From JACVRN01 sp963715565 (GTDB lineage: Bacteria > Acidobacteriota > Blastocatellia > Pyrinomonadales > Pyrinomonadaceae), in assembly GCA_963715565.1 (NCBI GenBank), contig OY970256.1, forward strand, positions 1,922,001 to 1,986,000: a stretch of 64,000 nt of DNA, given 5' to 3'. Below the pieces are notes generated by a model that saw nothing but the letters and a program-made list of their open reading frames with translations, was not told the origin of the DNA and made no database searches. The stretch's first letter is position 1, and each line of letters begins with the position of its first letter. A program made the translations under genes and the position numbers. Of the stretch, positions 15,208 through 24,480 are shown piece after piece.

Positions 15208-17193
15208 TTATCCAGCCATTGCCCCGTCTGTCGCAAACACGCGCGCGACCTCTGCTATCTCCGAAGTGACGCGGCACGGCGGCAGGCTTTCTAAAAAGAG
15301 ACGCCCGTAGGCTTTCGTTTTCAAGCGCGGGTCGAGCACGGCGAGCACGCCCCGGTCGGTCGTGCTGCGTATCAGGCGACCAAGCCCCTGCTTCAAACTG
15401 ATAATCGCCTGCGGCACGCTGTACTCGTAAAAGCTCGTGCCGCCCTGCTCGTCTATAAAACGCTGGCGCGCGGCGACCACCGGGTCCGAAGGAACCGCGA
15501 ACGGCAGCTTGTCTATGATGACGCACGACAGAGCTTCGCCGCGCACGTCCACGCCCTGCCAGAAACTCGAAGTCGCAAAGAGCACGGCGTTCTTTGTTGA
15601 GCGGAACTTCTCAAGCAGCGCAGCCTTCGACGCGCTCCCCTGCAAGAAGCAAGGGTAATCGACCTCGCGTGAGACGCGCTCGTAAAGCGCGTTCATCCCC
15701 GCGAAGCTCGTCGCAAGCACGAAGGCACGCCCTTCCGTCACGCTCAGGATTTTGACGACCTCGGCGGCAGCCGCTTCGCTCCACTCCGCAGAGCGCGGGT
15801 CCGGCATGCGCTTCGGCAAATAAAGCACAGCTTGATTTTCATAATCGTATCCCGAGGGCGCGACCAGCTCTGCGGTTTCCACAAGGCCGAGGCGCTCGCG
15901 TATGAAAGAGAAGCTGCCTGCGCTCGCCAAGGTCGCGGAAGTAAGCACAGCCGTCTCTACGCGCTCGAAGAGCTTGTCTTGCAGGAGTCCCGAAACATCT
16001 ATCGGCGAAGCGCGCAGGAACGCGCCGCGCCCGCGCCGCTCCATCCAGTAAACAAAGTGGCGGTCGTCGCCCGCGACGATAAACTGAAGGTCAAAGCGCA
16101 CCTGTCGTATGCGTCGAGCAAGATTTTCAACTTCGGGCGGCGCATCATGCAGCGCCGCAAGCGTCGTCTCCAATCTTTGAAGCGCACCGTCCAATCCAAG
16201 ATAAGCATCTCCGAGCGGTGTCGCTTCCACTTCGCCCGCGTTATTCCTGCGCGCGAACGTGCCGGGCAGAAGCGGAAATCTCCCCTCGTCGCCGCGCGCA
16301 GAGCCCGACCTTGAGACGCCCATCCAGAAATTTTCCGCAAAGCGCATGACGCGCCCGCTCGTTCGTGTCAGCTCGCGGTTGGCCTCGACGCTCGTGACCG
16401 GCAACAGGGAAAGATCGCGCACGAGGTCTTCTATCTGGTAGCTGGAAACCTGCGCGCCGAAATATTCCGCCGCCACGTCTTCTATCAAGTGCGCTTCGTC
16501 GAAGATGACGGCAGAGTAATCCGGAATCACCTGACCGTACTCGCCGCCGCGCAGCGCAAGGTCCGCGAAGAAGAGATGATGATTGACGATGACGATATCA
16601 GCGTCCATCGCGCGCTGGCGCATGCGCGTGATAAAGCACGGGTCGAACTCAGGGCATTTCTGCCCTAGACAGGTTTCGCTTCGTGCGTCTATGTGTCGCC
16701 AGAAGGAAAGATTTTCGGGAAGCTCTGAAAGCTCCGCGCGGTCGCCCGTCTGCGAATCCCTGGCCCAGCGCCGCACCTCGTCGAAGTAGTCCACTTCGTC
16801 AAGACCGTCAAGCACAGGCGAATTTTCGGCCCGCTTGATGCGCTGAAGACAGGCGTAATTCCCGCGTCCTTTCATGTAAGCGGCTGTGAATTTTTTGGGC
16901 AGGACTTGTTGCAGGAACGGGATGTCTTTTTCCATCAACTGTTCCTGCAAATTTTTTGTGCCCGTCGAGATGACGACGCGCTGGCCGCGCGAGACGGCAG
17001 CGGCGATTGCCGGGACCAGATAGGCCAAAGTCTTTCCAGTGCCCGTGCCCGCCTCTACGATGAGATGTTGTTTTTCATGGAAGGCACGCAGCACGGCCTC
17101 GGCCATTTCTATCTGGCCGGGGCGGTATTCATAACAGGGATGCGCGCGCGCGATTAATCCGTCGCGCCCGAAAATCTCTTCCATATAATTCAC
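15208..17193 (-). CDS. dinG: DinG/XPD-family ATP-dependent DNA helicase
   Basis: This 661-residue superfamily 2 helicase has Walker A EAGTGTGKTLAYLVPA (about residues 47-62), the DEAH box VIFDEAHLIED (about 240) and a late motif VI QGLGRLIRSTTDRG (about 605). Four Cys between motifs Ia and II (NYACLQR and the ETCLGQKCPEFDPC group) fit a 4Fe-4S cluster of the XPD/DinG/YoaA type. Such enzymes unwind DNA 5' to 3' and resolve R-loops or G-quadruplexes. There is no exonuclease domain, so it is YoaA-like rather than the Gram-positive DinG. It starts just after the 17196-17813 gene. Confidence 0.92.
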   Translation of the reverse strand: MNYMEEIFGRDGLIARAHPCYEYRPGQIEMAEAVLRAFHEKQHLIVEAGTGTGKTLAYLVPAIAAAVSRGQRVVISTGTKNLQEQLMEKDIPFLQQVLPKKFTAAYMKGRGNYACLQRIKRAENSPVLDGLDEVDYFDEVRRWARDSQTGDRAELSELPENLSFWRHIDARSETCLGQKCPEFDPCFITRMRQRAMDADIVIVNHHLFFADLALRGGEYGQVIPDYSAVIFDEAHLIEDVAAEYFGAQVSSYQIEDLVRDLSLLPVTSVEANRELTRTSGRVMRFAENFWMGVSRSGSARGDEGRFPLLPGTFARRNNAGEVEATPLGDAYLGLDGALQRLETTLAALHDAPPEVENLARRIRQVRFDLQFIVAGDDRHFVYWMERRGRGAFLRASPIDVSGLLQDKLFERVETAVLTSATLASAGSFSFIRERLGLVETAELVAPSGYDYENQAVLYLPKRMPDPRSAEWSEAAAAEVVKILSVTEGRAFVLATSFAGMNALYERVSREVDYPCFLQGSASKAALLEKFRSTKNAVLFATSSFWQGVDVRGEALSCVIIDKLPFAVPSDPVVAARQRFIDEQGGTSFYEYSVPQAIISLKQGLGRLIRSTTDRGVLAVLDPRLKTKAYGRLFLESLPPCRVTSEIAEVARVFATDGAMAG

Positions 17194-17195
17194 AT

Positions 17196-17813
17196 CTACT
17201 TCTGGGCTTTCCGGCTGACAGGGAGCAATTTGATGGTAAAAGAATTGAAGTACCTGTTGCGGTCGGCGGCGGTCATGTCTTCCGACCCCAGAGCCATGGC
17301 GGTAAAGGCATGGCGGCCAACGAGGGTCATCACGATGCGTCCCTTTAACTGGCCGACGTTGAAAAGAACTTCACGACCATCGTAGCCGCTCACTTTCATC
17401 TTCCGTTTCTCAGCCAGCGTCACCTGCATATCAAGCTTGCCCCGTTCCAGTTGAGCACCAATCCCTTTGACGACCCCATCCCAGACGCTATTGTAGAAGA
17501 CTTCGATCTGGTTCGCCGTCCAGCCTTCGGCCTCTTCACTAATGAGATTGTACTGAGTGATGTAGGCTCCCTTCCCGACTGAAACGGCGTAGAGGCGCAT
17601 CTGTACGGAGAGCGTCGGAGTGAGTTTGGCAGACTTGATTTGTTCGACAGGCTTGCCCGGCAGCAGGATGCTGAAAGTGCCGCTACCCAGCTCGTAACGC
17701 TTCCACTCGACGGGAGTAGCACTGTTGACGGTTGTCTGAGCCTGTGCCGTGGAAGCAAGCCCAAGCGCGATCAGGCAAATCAATCCGGCGATGAGGATAG
17801 ACTTTAAATGCAT
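17196..17813 (-). CDS. Exported protein of unknown function
   Basis: The 205-residue protein has a signal peptide (ILIAGLICLIALGLASTAQAQ). The mature chain begins WKRYELGSGTFSILLPGKPVEQ, a pattern common in small periplasmic proteins of this group, where an 'F.v.lPg.P' strand opens the domain. It ends with RNRYFNSFTIKLLPVSRK, which resembles the PsbP/MOG1-like end 'f..f..SF.l'. A lipid- or cofactor-binding PsbP-like fold is possible but unproven. Its stop lies two bases before the helicase start on the same strand, so the two are cotranscribed. Confidence 0.6.
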   Translation of the reverse strand: MHLKSILIAGLICLIALGLASTAQAQTTVNSATPVEWKRYELGSGTFSILLPGKPVEQIKSAKLTPTLSVQMRLYAVSVGKGAYITQYNLISEEAEGWTANQIEVFYNSVWDGVVKGIGAQLERGKLDMQVTLAEKRKMKVSGYDGREVLFNVGQLKGRIVMTLVGRHAFTAMALGSEDMTAADRNRYFNSFTIKLLPVSRKAQK

Positions 17814-17856
17814 AAATGGTCTCGGTTGTAATCAGTAGCCCTCGAACGAAGCATTA

Positions 17857-19158
17857 CTAATCCGCGCCCATAGCTTCCTGCTCCGGTCTTTGTCTGAGAC
17901 GTTTCGGATAGAGCGGGAAACGCGCCGCCAGTTCATTAACATCTCGCTGGACACGGCTTCGCACGTCTTCACTTTGCGGGTCGTGCAGAACCTGCGCGAT
18001 GAGGCGTCCGACCTCGTGCATCTCACTTTCGCCCATGCCGCGCGTCGTCAGGGCGGGCGTGCCCAGGCGTATGCCCGAGGTGACGAAAGGCTTGTTGGTG
18101 TCAAACGGGATGGTGTTTTTGTTGACCGTGATGTGCGCCGCTTCGAGAGCCTTTTCGGCGTCCTTGCCCGTGATGCCCTTGCCTCCCATGAAGACGTCCA
18201 CGAGCAGTAGATGATTGTCCGTCCCGCCTGAAACGATGCGCAAGCCCTGCTCCTGCAACTCTGCTGCGAGCGCCCTGGCGTTCTTCAAAACCTGTTGCTG
18301 GTACTCCTTGAAATCGTCGCGCAGCGCTTCGCCAAAGGCGACGGCCTTGGCGGCGATGATGTGAACAAGGGGGCCGCCCTGCACGCCGGGGAAAAGTTTT
18401 TTGTTGACTTCGACGGCGTGCTCCTCTTTGCAGAGAATGAGACCGCCGCGCGGGCCGCGCAGGGTCTTGTGCGTTGTGGTCGTCACGTAATCGGCGTGCG
18501 GAATCGGAGACGGATGAAGACCGGCGGCGATGGGTCCGGCGATGTGCGCTATGTCGGCGAACATGCGTGCGCCAATGGAGCGCGCAATCTCGCCTATGCG
18601 CGCAAAGTCTATCGTGCGCGGGTAAGCCGACGCGCCGCAGACGATGAGCTTCGGCTTGTGCTCTTCGGCGATGCGCTGCAATTCATCGTAGTCAATCTGC
18701 TCGGTCTCGCGCGAGACGCCGTAGTCCGCGACCTTGTAGCTGATGCCCGAGAAGTTCAGAGGATGGCCGTGCGTAAGATGTCCGCCGTGCGAAAGATTCA
18801 TCCCCAGAATCTGGTCGCCGTAATTGATGGCGGCCATGTAGACGGCCATGTTGGCCTGCGCGCCCGAATGCGGCTGGACGTTGGCGTGGTCTGCGCCGAA
18901 CAATTCTTTCGCGCGGTCTATGGCCGCCTGCTCGACCACATCCACAAACTCGCACCCACCGTAATAACGCTTTTTCGGATAGCCCTCGGCATACTTGTTC
19001 GTGAAGACCGAGCCCATCGCTTCCAGCACAGCTTCGCTGACAAAATTCTCAGAAGCTATCAGCTCAAGTCCCTCAGCCTGCCGGCGCACCTCGTCATCAA
19101 TCGCGCCACCGATTAAAGGATCAACCTCCGAGAGCGGCGCATCAAAAAGTCTGTTCAT
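17857..19158 (-). CDS. glyA: Serine hydroxymethyltransferase
   Basis: GlyA interconverts serine and glycine with tetrahydrofolate as the one-carbon carrier, using PLP. The 433-residue protein starts at MNRLFDAPL, chosen because GAGGAAAA lies just upstream; the upstream in-frame extension is repeat sequence. Diagnostic motifs are LIASENFVSEAV, NVQPHSGAQAN, GGHLTHG, the PLP-lysine motif TTTTHKTLRGPRGG (Lys about 227) and SGIRLGTPALTTRGM. The C-terminal tail RLRQRPEQEAMGAD is slightly extended. It follows rpiB on the same strand, with a word-built hairpin between them. Confidence 0.97.
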   Translation of the reverse strand: MNRLFDAPLSEVDPLIGGAIDDEVRRQAEGLELIASENFVSEAVLEAMGSVFTNKYAEGYPKKRYYGGCEFVDVVEQAAIDRAKELFGADHANVQPHSGAQANMAVYMAAINYGDQILGMNLSHGGHLTHGHPLNFSGISYKVADYGVSRETEQIDYDELQRIAEEHKPKLIVCGASAYPRTIDFARIGEIARSIGARMFADIAHIAGPIAAGLHPSPIPHADYVTTTTHKTLRGPRGGLILCKEEHAVEVNKKLFPGVQGGPLVHIIAAKAVAFGEALRDDFKEYQQQVLKNARALAAELQEQGLRIVSGGTDNHLLLVDVFMGGKGITGKDAEKALEAAHITVNKNTIPFDTNKPFVTSGIRLGTPALTTRGMGESEMHEVGRLIAQVLHDPQSEDVRSRVQRDVNELAARFPLYPKRLRQRPEQEAMGAD

Positions 19159-19177
19159 TAGGTTTTCCTCTTTAATA

Positions 19178-19262
19178 GAGTCCCGAGTCCCGAGTCCCAG
19201 GTCCAAAGTCAAAGAAAAGTTTTAGCTTTCGACTTGGGACTTTGGACCTGGGACTTTGGACT
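19178..19262. repeat. Inverted repeat of AAGTCCC words overlapping the end of rpiB
   Basis: The left arm GAGTCCCGAGTCCCAGGTCC (about 19180) pairs with the right arm GGACCTGGGACTTTGGACTC (about 19243). The right arm is inside the rpiB reading frame and encodes its last 14 or so residues. The hairpin separates rpiB from glyA. Confidence 0.85.
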
Positions 19263-19695
19263 CTTCCATCTTGTTAATCTTCTCGACGCGGGACGCGTGG
19301 CGTCCGCCGTCGAAGGGAGTCTCGAACCACGCGCGGACGATTTTTGCTATCTCTGTTGGTGGAGTGGTGCGTGCGCCTAAAGCGAGGACGTTGGCGTCGT
19401 TGTGCTTGCGCGCGAGCCGCGCCACGTCTTCAGACCACGCGACCGCCGCGCGCACGCCCGCCACCTTGTTGGCCGCAATCGCCATCCCTGTGCCCGAGCC
19501 GCACACGAGCACGCCCTGCTCTGCCCGACCTTCGGCGACCATTTCCCCAACCTTGCGCGCATAGTCCGGGTAATCCACGGAATCATTCGACACCGTGCCG
19601 AGGTCTTCCACTTCCAACCCAAGCTCAAGGAGCAAAGGCTTGAGCCTCTCCTTTTCTTCATAGCCCGCGTGGTCGCTGGCAAGAGCAATCTTCAT
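19222..19695 (-). CDS. rpiB: Ribose-5-phosphate isomerase B (canonical)
   Basis: This 157-residue protein has the normal RpiB length and motifs: ASDHAGYEEK at the start, NDSVDYPDYA, the catalytic Cys65 in VLVCGSGTGMAIAANK, and ARKHNDANVLALGAR. It interconverts ribose 5-phosphate and ribulose 5-phosphate in the pentose phosphate pathway. The last residues EESKVPGPKSQVES are translated from the adjoining repeat, so the natural C-terminus has been extended by repeat DNA. This copy contrasts with the extended, Asp-substituted copy at 3114-3980. It lies upstream of glyA on the same strand. Confidence 0.95.
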   Translation of the reverse strand: MKIALASDHAGYEEKERLKPLLLELGLEVEDLGTVSNDSVDYPDYARKVGEMVAEGRAEQGVLVCGSGTGMAIAANKVAGVRAAVAWSEDVARLARKHNDANVLALGARTTPPTEIAKIVRAWFETPFDGGRHASRVEKINKMEESKVPGPKSQVES

Positions 19696-19777
19696 CTTCG
19701 GTTTCCTGTTTGGACGGAAAAGCTTGACGCGAAATTCAACATGGGATGGTACACGTAGAGAAAGGCAAAAGGCAAAG

Positions 19778-19860
19778 GCTCGTCAATAGTAAATCGTAAA
19801 TCGTGAATAGATAAAAAACCGGCTTTCACCATTTACGATTTACGATTCACGATTTACGTG
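19778..19860. repeat. Inverted repeat built from AAATCGT words
   Basis: The left arm TAGTAAATCGTAAATCGTGA (about 19785) pairs with TTTACGATTTACGATTCACG (about 19833). The spacer lies between the divergent rpiB and proS genes, so it is not a simple terminator. Confidence 0.85.
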
Positions 19861-19948
19861 CTTTTGCTTGTTTGCCATCAAGGCAGTTGGTGCGCGAGAA
19901 TAAGCAATTGAGTCTTGATGGCTGAAGGAGTCCGAGGAAGAGTACCTC

Positions 19949-21703
19949 ATGCGCTGGTCAGAATATTTCATCCCTACGCTTCGCGAAGACCCGGCAGATG
20001 CCGAGGTCGTCTCGCATCGTCTACTGCTGCGCGCCGGATTGGTGCGCCAGCTCGCCGCAGGCATCTATTCATACCTGCCGCTGGCGCAGCGCGTGATTCT
20101 CAAAATCGAGCACATCCTGCGCGAAGAGATGAACCGCATCGGCGGGCAGGAATTTTATCTTCCAGCCCTGAACCCGCGCGAGATTTGGGACGAGACCGGT
20201 CGCTGGGACGTGATGGGCGACAACATGTTTCGCCTCAAGGACCGCAAGGGCGCGGACCTCTGTTTGGGGATGACGCATGAAGAAGTCTTCACGTCGATAG
20301 CCCGTGGGGAGCTGCGCTCTTACAAGCAGTTGCCGCAGGTCTGGTATCAGATTCAGGTCAAGTTTCGCGACGAGCCGCGCCCCAAATCCGGTCTGCTTCG
20401 TGTACGCCAGTTCATCATGAAGGACGCCTATTCCTTCGACGTGGACCAGGCGGGGCTCGATCGCGCTTTTGAAAATCAACGTGAAGCTTACAAGCGTATC
20501 TTTGACCGCTGCGGTCTTCAGTACACTATTGTCGCCGCGTCATCGGGCGCGATGGGCGGCTCCGCATCGAGCGAGTTCATGGTCAAGACGGACGCGGGCG
20601 AAGACTTGATTGCCACCTGCTCCAATTGCGATTACGCGGCCAACCTGGAGAAAGCCACTTCGCGCCTGCCGGAGATTCGCGAAGGCATAGGACTCGACAC
20701 GCCCGTAGAGTTTCCGACGCCCGGCGTGCGTACCATAGAAGATTTGACGCGGTTTCCCGGCGGCGCTTCAGCCGACCAGCAAATCAAAACGCTCGTCTAT
20801 GTCGCCACGTCGAACGACACGGAGCAGTTCGTGTTCGTGCTCGCGCTCTTACGCGGCGACCACCAGTTGCACGAAACAAAATTGCGCGACTCGCTTGGCA
20901 GTCAGGACTTGCGCCCCGCTCACGCCGAAGAGATTTACGACCTGCTCGGCGCGCACGCTGGAAGCCTCGGCGGCGTCGGCGCGAAACAGAAGGCGCGCGC
21001 GAAGAGTCTAGAGATACGCATTCTAGCGGATACAGGTTTGCGTGGCCGCCGCAACATGACGACGGGCGCAAACCGCGACGACCATCACTTGAGGGGTGTG
21101 CACATTTCGCGTGACATTCCCGTGGACCAGTGGGTTGACCTGCGCACGGTCTCGTCGGGCGAAGGCTGCCCGCAGTGTGAAGAGGGACGGCTCGAAGTCG
21201 CGAAGGCTTTGGAGATAGGCCACATCTTTAAACTGGGAACGAAATATTCGGAGGCCATGAATGCTTCCGTGCTGAATCAGGATGGCAAGGAAGTCCCGCT
21301 CGTGATGGGCAGCTACGGCATAGGTGTGGAGCGCATTCTGGCGTCCGCGATAGAGCTGCATCACGACGCGGACGGCATCATCTGGCCTAAGGCAATCGCG
21401 CCGTTTGATTGCGTCGTGACGGTGACGAACATGAAGCAGGACGAGCTGCGCGAAGCGGGCGAGCGTCTATACAAGTCTTTGCAGCTCGCGGGTCTTGACG
21501 TTCTGCTGGATGACCGCGACGAGCGCGCGGGCGTGAAATTCAAAGACGCGGACCTCGTGGGCATTCCCTATCGCATCACGGTCGGCAAGAAAACCGGTGA
21601 CGGTCTCGTGGAGCTTTTTGAAAGAAGCACTAAGCGTTTGGAAGAGATCAAGACGAGCGACGTGGTTGGGCTGGTGCAACAGCTCGCGCTCGCGGGACGA
21701 TAA
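19949..21703 (+). CDS. proS: Prolyl-tRNA synthetase (bacterial type)
   Basis: ProS charges tRNA-Pro. The 584-residue length and an insertion domain between motifs 2 and 3 mark the bacterial (ProS type 1) form. Motif 1 is near LPLAQRVILKIEHILREEM, motif 2 is FRDEPRPKSGLLRVRQF (about 133-149), the THEEVF and DAYSFD segments are present, and motif 3 is GSYGIGVERILASAIE (about 446). The editing insertion covers about 225-390, and the C-terminal anticodon-binding domain carries DDRDERAGVKFKDADLVG. The start ATG at 19949 follows GAGGAAGAG. It leads directly into the next two exported-protein genes on the same strand. Confidence 0.97.
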   Translation: MRWSEYFIPTLREDPADAEVVSHRLLLRAGLVRQLAAGIYSYLPLAQRVILKIEHILREEMNRIGGQEFYLPALNPREIWDETGRWDVMGDNMFRLKDRKGADLCLGMTHEEVFTSIARGELRSYKQLPQVWYQIQVKFRDEPRPKSGLLRVRQFIMKDAYSFDVDQAGLDRAFENQREAYKRIFDRCGLQYTIVAASSGAMGGSASSEFMVKTDAGEDLIATCSNCDYAANLEKATSRLPEIREGIGLDTPVEFPTPGVRTIEDLTRFPGGASADQQIKTLVYVATSNDTEQFVFVLALLRGDHQLHETKLRDSLGSQDLRPAHAEEIYDLLGAHAGSLGGVGAKQKARAKSLEIRILADTGLRGRRNMTTGANRDDHHLRGVHISRDIPVDQWVDLRTVSSGEGCPQCEEGRLEVAKALEIGHIFKLGTKYSEAMNASVLNQDGKEVPLVMGSYGIGVERILASAIELHHDADGIIWPKAIAPFDCVVTVTNMKQDELREAGERLYKSLQLAGLDVLLDDRDERAGVKFKDADLVGIPYRITVGKKTGDGLVELFERSTKRLEEIKTSDVVGLVQQLALAGR

Positions 21704-21719
21704 AGGAAGTCTGTTTTTG

Positions 21720-22490
21720 ATGAGCACGTTGTTGAGAATCACTGTCCTTTTAGCTTTACTCGTCTTGCCGTACGCAGCTTCGGCTCAAGACACTTTGCCC
21801 ACTCACGGTCTGCCCGCGGGCGCTTTTGTCATAGAGCGTCAGGTCATCAAATCGAAGTCACATCCAGACAGGGCTCTGGTCCTGTGGATGCTGAAGCCGA
21901 AGAGGAACGCGCGCCCCGACGACGAAGATATTTACACTTGCCCGGAGGAGACGCGCGGGAGCCACTACAGCGGCCCAACCCGTGTCTCGCTCGTGAACAC
22001 GCGGACGGGCCGGATTATCAACACCGTCGAGGTCAAATCGTCCTACATGGACGACGAGGACACGTTCGACATTCCTTATAGAATTCACGACGGCTATTAT
22101 CACGTCCCCAACGTGACCGGCAGGGCCGAGGGCACGCCTGTCATTATGCTGCTCAGGGATTATAATGGGGACGGGCGCGCCGCAGAGTTTGCGCTCTTTG
22201 ACGCGCTGGCCTGCATGGGCTTGAACACGACGCTCATCGGCTACAGCGAAACGCAGGACAGGGTGATTCAGTATCCGGTGCAGATTCAGGTTCGCGAAGG
22301 CCGAAAGCTTTTGACTCAAACACGGTACTGGACCGATTATCTGTTTGGTCAAAAGCCTGTGCGTCCCGGCTACTGGAAATACGAGATTGATTATAGAGGA
22401 CGGGCCGGGACGCTTGACCAGTACGAGATTCGTTACAACCGGCTGGCGGAAAGATTTGAAGGCCGCCTGACCTCTACGGCAGACGAATAA
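21720..22490 (+). CDS. Exported protein of unknown function
   Basis: The 256-residue protein starts at ATG 21720 behind AAAGGAAG and has a signal peptide (LLRITVLLALLVLPYAASAQ). The mature part is beta-rich. It contains the paired Cys in IYTCPEET and ALACMGLN and an acidic loop LLRDYNGDGRAAEFALFD. The loop resembles a single Dx(D/N)xDG calcium-binding site of the kind found in FG-GAP/VCBS proteins. No catalytic motif is visible. It lies 16 bp after proS and 33 bp before the protease gene, so all three may be cotranscribed. Confidence 0.6.
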   Translation: MSTLLRITVLLALLVLPYAASAQDTLPTHGLPAGAFVIERQVIKSKSHPDRALVLWMLKPKRNARPDDEDIYTCPEETRGSHYSGPTRVSLVNTRTGRIINTVEVKSSYMDDEDTFDIPYRIHDGYYHVPNVTGRAEGTPVIMLLRDYNGDGRAAEFALFDALACMGLNTTLIGYSETQDRVIQYPVQIQVREGRKLLTQTRYWTDYLFGQKPVRPGYWKYEIDYRGRAGTLDQYEIRYNRLAERFEGRLTSTADE

Positions 22491-22523
22491 TAAATGTAGT
22501 TCGCTTTTTTTGTTTTAGCAGTA

Positions 22524-23963
22524 ATGACGAAGCGCAATAAATATCCGGTCTCGATTCTGCTCCTCATCGCCTTTGTGTGGACGCACGCGTTCGCGCAAGA
22601 GACTTTGCCCGAGCTTGTCAAGCGCATCAAGCCGTCGGCGGTCGCCATAGAGACTTTTAACAGTCGCGGCGACCGAGTTTCGCGCGGGAGCGGTTTCTTT
22701 ATTTCAGCCGACCGCGTCATCACGAACCGCCACGTCATAGAAGGCGCGTATCGCGCCGAAGTTCATTTAGCGAACGGCAACGTCTACAACGTGCGCGGCG
22801 TGCTGGCCGTGGACGGCGAGGGCGACATTGCGCTCCTGCAAGTGGACGTGCCGCCGGGACTCGTGCGCCCGCTCGAAGTCGTACGCACTTCGCCGCAGGA
22901 AGGCGAATCGGTCGTCGTCGTCGGCAATCCTTTCGGTCTTGAAGGCTCTGTCTCGAACGGCATCGTCTCTGCCGTGCGCGACATTCCAAACTTCGGGCGC
23001 ATCATCCAAATCACCGCGCCGATTTCGCCCGGCTCATCCGGCAGCCCCGTCGTCAACATGCAGGGTCAGGTCATAGGCGTCGCCACGCTTCAGGTCTCCG
23101 AAGGCCAGAGCTTGAATTTTGCCATCCCTTCGGAGCGCATCGCGCAATTGAGGCCCGCGCAGCTTTTAACTCTGGCCGACACAGCCGCCGGAGCGCGTCG
23201 TAGTAAACGCGCCAGCGCAGAGCGTTTCTACATGCAGGGTCTGGGCTTTCTGGCGCGCGACGATTACACGCGCGCGCTTCCCTACTTTGAAAAGGCGGCG
23301 GACGCAGACCCCGATTACGCCGAAGCATGGTATCAGACGGGCTTTTGTTACGGGATGCTGGGCCGCCACTCGGACGCTCTCAAGGCTTCCAAACAGGTGA
23401 TACGCCTGCGCCCCGAATGGCCCGCCTCTTACATCAACATGGGCGCGGCCTATTTCGCACTGGGCCAGTACAAGGAAGCTGCCGAAAGCTATCGTCAGGC
23501 GATTCGTCTAGAACCATACAACGCTGACAACTACTACGCGCTCGGCCTTGCCTACGGCAAGCTGAACCAGACGCAGGACGAGATACAATCCTACCGCCGC
23601 ACCGTCAGCCTTCGGCCCGACCACGCGCAGGCGCAGGAGCGTCTGGGCCTCGCCTACTTCAACATGAAGCGTTACGGCGAAGCCCTCGGGGCCTTTGAGC
23701 AGTTAAAGGTCTTGAAGCCAGCCGACGCCAAGGTCTACAACTACATCGGTGAAGCATTGCTGGAGCTAAACCGCGCGAGCGAGGCCGTGGCGATTTTGAA
23801 CGAAGCCGTCAACATCAACCCCGACATGGGCCGCGCCCGCTACAACCTTGGCCGCGCCTACGTCAAACAGGGCGACCGCGACTCTGCCCTCGCGCAATAC
23901 AACATCCTCAAATCCGTCGAATCCGACTGGGCCGACAGGCTCTACAACGTCCTCTATCCGTAG
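22524..23963 (+). CDS. Periplasmic trypsin-like serine protease (S1C, HtrA-like) fused to TPR repeats
   Basis: The 479-residue protein has a signal peptide, then a protease domain (about 25-210) with the catalytic triad His in ITNRHVIEG, Asp in GEGDIALLQV and Ser in SPGSSGSPVV. The PDZ domain usual in DegP/HtrA is missing. In its place is a run of tetratricopeptide repeats (about 230-470) with the 'A..Y...G......A...Y..A' pattern. Such fusions probably guide the protease to partner proteins in the periplasm, while PDZ-type allosteric control is lost. The substrate is unknown. It is downstream of an exported-protein gene and likely shares its transcript. Confidence 0.9.
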   Translation: MTKRNKYPVSILLLIAFVWTHAFAQETLPELVKRIKPSAVAIETFNSRGDRVSRGSGFFISADRVITNRHVIEGAYRAEVHLANGNVYNVRGVLAVDGEGDIALLQVDVPPGLVRPLEVVRTSPQEGESVVVVGNPFGLEGSVSNGIVSAVRDIPNFGRIIQITAPISPGSSGSPVVNMQGQVIGVATLQVSEGQSLNFAIPSERIAQLRPAQLLTLADTAAGARRSKRASAERFYMQGLGFLARDDYTRALPYFEKAADADPDYAEAWYQTGFCYGMLGRHSDALKASKQVIRLRPEWPASYINMGAAYFALGQYKEAAESYRQAIRLEPYNADNYYALGLAYGKLNQTQDEIQSYRRTVSLRPDHAQAQERLGLAYFNMKRYGEALGAFEQLKVLKPADAKVYNYIGEALLELNRASEAVAILNEAVNINPDMGRARYNLGRAYVKQGDRDSALAQYNILKSVESDWADRLYNVLYP

Positions 23964-24026
23964 CTGAAGGGCAATAATATATTTAACTCACCAGAATCAG
24001 CATGAAGCAGACAGTTACCTGACGAG

Positions 24027-24425
24027 CTAACTTACTGGTATCAAGCGGGCGATGAGATTTTCCAACTGGTCATGGTCTTCAAGGTAGGTGATCCAGTCGT
24101 TCCCGCTCACGTTAACGTCCGTTCCTTCCAGGTCCTCGCCGTACTTCTCGGCCATCACGATGAGAGGGGTGTTCCCGTCGTATTTCGCGTGTTTGCGTAT
24201 CCTGCGGCCCACGTTCAGGGCATGTTCGGTCGAGGTGCCGACTACGTTAATGAGAACGAGGTCCGCACGAGCGCCGCCATCGTTTACCCTTTCAAGCGCG
24301 TCCTCTTCGTCGAGGGCCACTAACACGCGGTAGCCGTCTCGTTTCAGGTTCTCTCTCAGGATGGGGCGGGTCTCGTCGTCCTCTTCGACCAGAAAGATAG
24401 TTCGCATGTGTTCCAGTTCGCTCAC
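24027..24425 (-). CDS. Degenerate response-regulator receiver protein
   Basis: The 132-residue single-domain protein keeps the receiver layout. The acidic pocket is in FLVEEDDETRPILRENL. The phospho-acceptor position, normally Asp in a 'LvllDl.mP' strand, is Asn in ADLVLINVVG, so it cannot be phosphorylated in the usual way. The Thr/Ser and Lys positions of the switch are also poorly kept (PLIVMAEKYG, no KP motif). It may act as a constitutive or protein-interaction pseudo-receiver. The start is either M1 or the ATG at codon 7 (MRTIFLVEEDD). It is divergent from the Crp-like regulator. Confidence 0.8.
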   Translation of the reverse strand: MSELEHMRTIFLVEEDDETRPILRENLKRDGYRVLVALDEEDALERVNDGGARADLVLINVVGTSTEHALNVGRRIRKHAKYDGNTPLIVMAEKYGEDLEGTDVNVSGNDWITYLEDHDQLENLIARLIPVS

Positions 24426-24480
24426 GGTTTTTCGCTTCCGGGGAAGCAGGTATTATGCCATTTAAGACGAATAATCTTCA

